From contig JAMJFQ010000045.1 of assembly GCA_023544605.1 (NCBI GenBank), positions 7,647-14,638 on the forward strand: DNA of 6,992 bases, given 5' to 3'. The position numbers and the translations under genes are program-made. Shown in pieces: positions 6,458 through 6,992 of this stretch; within the stretch, counting starts at the first letter, position 1, and every line of letters starts with the position of its first letter. Source of the DNA: ANME-2 cluster archaeon (GTDB lineage: Archaea > Halobacteriota > Methanosarcinia > Methanosarcinales > Methanocomedenaceae). Below the pieces are notes generated by a model. That model was not told the origin of the DNA. It was given only the letters and a program-made list of their open reading frames with translations, and did no database searches.

Positions 6458-6479
6458 GGGGCTGTAAAAAAGTCTGGTG
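6458..6479 (+). repeat. Left terminal inverted repeat of the IS relic
   Basis: This 22-base terminus begins GGGGCTGT and ends GTCTGGTG. It pairs with 6787-6808 at 14 of 22 positions, including the inner CACC/GGTG and the ACA/TGT blocks. Confidence 0.55.
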
Positions 6480-6481
6480 TT

Positions 6482-6786
6482 GACATAAGTTCATGGGAAT
6501 TAAATAAATCATTTAGTCTATTGATTGTGATATTGATATAGAACGGTATGATGAAATTCCCACGATATTCTGTAAAACAATTCAAAAAATTGTCAATGAT
6601 TTTGATAGGCTTACTCTTTTCATGATAGATGAAAATATATCCAAAACCACTAATCCCATTGAAAATTATTATAGAAATACAACTCCTGAACATTTGAAAA
6701 GAATATTCAAGACAAAAGATGGGGCAATGAATTTCCTAAATGTTAGAAAGGAATATTGTATTGAAAACATTTCAAAAAATGTTTAA
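6482..6786 (+). pseudogene. Frameshifted C-terminal remnant of a DDE-type transposase
   Basis: The frame from 6517 to the TAA at 6784-6786 encodes about 89 residues. Among them are ERYDEIPTIFCKTIQKI, then TTNPIENYYRNTTPEHLKR and IFKTKDGAMNFL. The NPIENYY segment followed by a helical KRIFKT block is typical of the C-terminal end of IS transposases, and its glutamate is the likely third residue of the DDE triad. The preceding piece (SSWELNKSFSLLI, from 6482) lies in a different frame and runs into a TAG at 6539-6541, so a frameshift near 6520-6530 splits the remnant. No start codon serves the longer frame; the first in-frame ATG is at 6622. The N-terminal two thirds, with the first two catalytic aspartates, are missing. 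It is non-functional. Confidence 0.8.
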
Positions 6787-6808
6787 CACCTAAAGATTTG
6801 ACAACCAC
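6787..6808 (-). repeat. Right terminal inverted repeat of the IS relic
   Basis: This 22-base segment begins CACCTAAAG and ends ACAACCAC directly after the transposase stop codon. It is the degenerate partner of 6458-6479. Confidence 0.55.
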
Positions 6809-6811
6809 AAT

Positions 6812-6818
6812 AAAACAT
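6812..6818. repeat. Right copy of candidate target-site duplication AAAACAT
   Basis: This is an exact copy of 6449-6455, lying just outside the right inverted repeat. It also borders the promoter of the next gene. Confidence 0.45.
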
Positions 6819-6821
6819 AAA

Positions 6822-6831
6822 TTTTAAATAT
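6822..6831 (+). promoter_or_regulatory. TATA box for the pilin-like gene at the right edge
   Basis: TTTTAAATAT is a strong archaeal-type TATA element. It would start transcription near 6853, leaving a leader of about 10 bases before the GTG at 6863. It lies a few bases beyond the end of the IS relic. Confidence 0.5.
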
Positions 6832-6862
6832 GTTGCACCATTCCCCTATCTGCTGGGTATAG

Positions 6863-6992
6863 GTGATAGAACTGTGGGAGAATGAATCCGCCAGGGTACC
6901 GCTTGCTGTAATTGGTGTGCTGTTCGTAATGATATCTGCAGTAGTATCCATCAATATCTCAAGGATGGACGCGCAGATGGCTTCAGCCATGG
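6863..6992 (+). CDS. Pilin-like or single-anchor secreted protein, N-terminus only (runs off the window)
   Basis: The first 43 codons of a protein that continues past the right edge. From GTG at 6863 it reads MIELWENESARVPLAVIGVL, then a hydrophobic stretch to about residue 30, then NISRMDAQMASAM. A short charged leader (WENESAR) before one long hydrophobic helix is the layout of archaeal type IV pilin-like and related single-anchor proteins. The RVPLAVIGVL segment resembles the start of an uncharacterised euryarchaeal family (DUF7286-like in haloarchaea, from memory). The frame is closed by a TAG directly before the GTG, and no upstream ATG exists. A TATA box at 6822-6831 supports this start. 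The gene's end, length and role cannot be seen. Confidence 0.65.
   Translation, partial: MIELWENESARVPLAVIGVLFVMISAVVSINISRMDAQMASAM

Larger units (their letters stand above)
6456..6811 (+). mobile_element. Decayed, internally deleted insertion sequence (MITE-like relic, about 356 bp)
   Basis: The element is bounded by degenerate terminal inverted repeats: left GGGGCTGTAAAAAAGTCTGG (starting 6458, continuing TG to 6479) and right CACCTAAAGATTTGACAACC (starting 6787, continuing AC to 6808). The left end matches the reverse complement of the right at 14 of 22 positions. An exact 7-base direct repeat AAAACAT flanks it (6449-6455 and 6812-6818), a candidate target duplication. Inside is only the C-terminal part of a transposase on the plus strand, ending at a TAA that directly abuts the right repeat, as in intact ISs. 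The N-terminal and middle parts are missing, so it cannot move on its own. It is A/T-richer than its neighbours. The IS family is not assigned. Confidence 0.65.

Noticed and set aside
6436..6693. An 85-codon open frame on the minus strand
   Set aside because: It lies antisense to the transposase remnant, which has recognisable protein motifs on the plus strand; the minus-strand product resembles nothing.
6790..6990. A 66-codon open frame on the minus strand
   Set aside because: It is antisense to the pilin-like N-terminus and its promoter; the plus-strand reading has a better start and protein layout.
1..6992. CRISPR array, defence system or prophage
   Set aside because: No regularly spaced repeats, Cas or phage-like genes were seen; the only mobile sequence is the IS relic.

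Overview
The window reads as a piece of a euryarchaeal chromosome, most likely from the methanogen/ANME part of the Methanomicrobia. The evidence is archaeal-type TATA elements, one of them (ATTTATAG) in front of three transcription units; a short lipoprotein with an archaeal-style signal; a pilin-like N-terminus at the right edge; an archaeal-type U32 protein; and moderate GC. No rRNA, tRNA or other taxonomic marker is present, so the placement is an inference.

Layout. (1) Bases 37-1475, minus strand: a two-gene operon of a U32-family protein with an Fe-S-type cysteine set and a small four-cysteine protein, coupled by a TGATG stop/start overlap. (2) Bases 1476-1692: intergenic region with divergent promoters. 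(3) Bases 1693-3376, plus strand: a three-helix membrane protein and, 10 bases on, a cobalamin-binding radical SAM enzyme. (4) Bases 3377-3476: a perfect 7-bp inverted repeat and a TATA box. (5) Bases 3477-3935, plus strand: a small lipoprotein of unknown function, meeting the next operon tail to tail with only 4 bases between stop codons. (6) Bases 3940-6357, minus strand: an operon of an unknown 167-residue protein, a class I PLP aminotransferase and a metal-dependent TIM-barrel isomerase/epimerase-type protein, joined by a 4-base overlap and a 4-base gap. (7) About 6449-6818: a decayed, internally deleted insertion sequence with degenerate terminal inverted repeats, a candidate 7-bp target duplication and a frameshifted transposase C-terminus. 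(8) Bases 6863-6992: the first 43 codons of a pilin-like secreted or membrane protein, GTG start, running off the edge.

How the genes may work together. The U32 and small cysteine proteins look like an obligate pair, perhaps an Fe-S modification enzyme and a metal-binding partner. The membrane protein and radical SAM enzyme may act on a membrane or lipid substrate, though the enzyme's substrate cannot be read from sequence. The aminotransferase operon pairs general amino-acid metabolism with two proteins of unknown substrate or function. No defence system, CRISPR array, prophage or biosynthetic cluster is visible. The strongest under-described items are the U32/four-Cys pair, the membrane/radical SAM pair and the unannotated IS relic.
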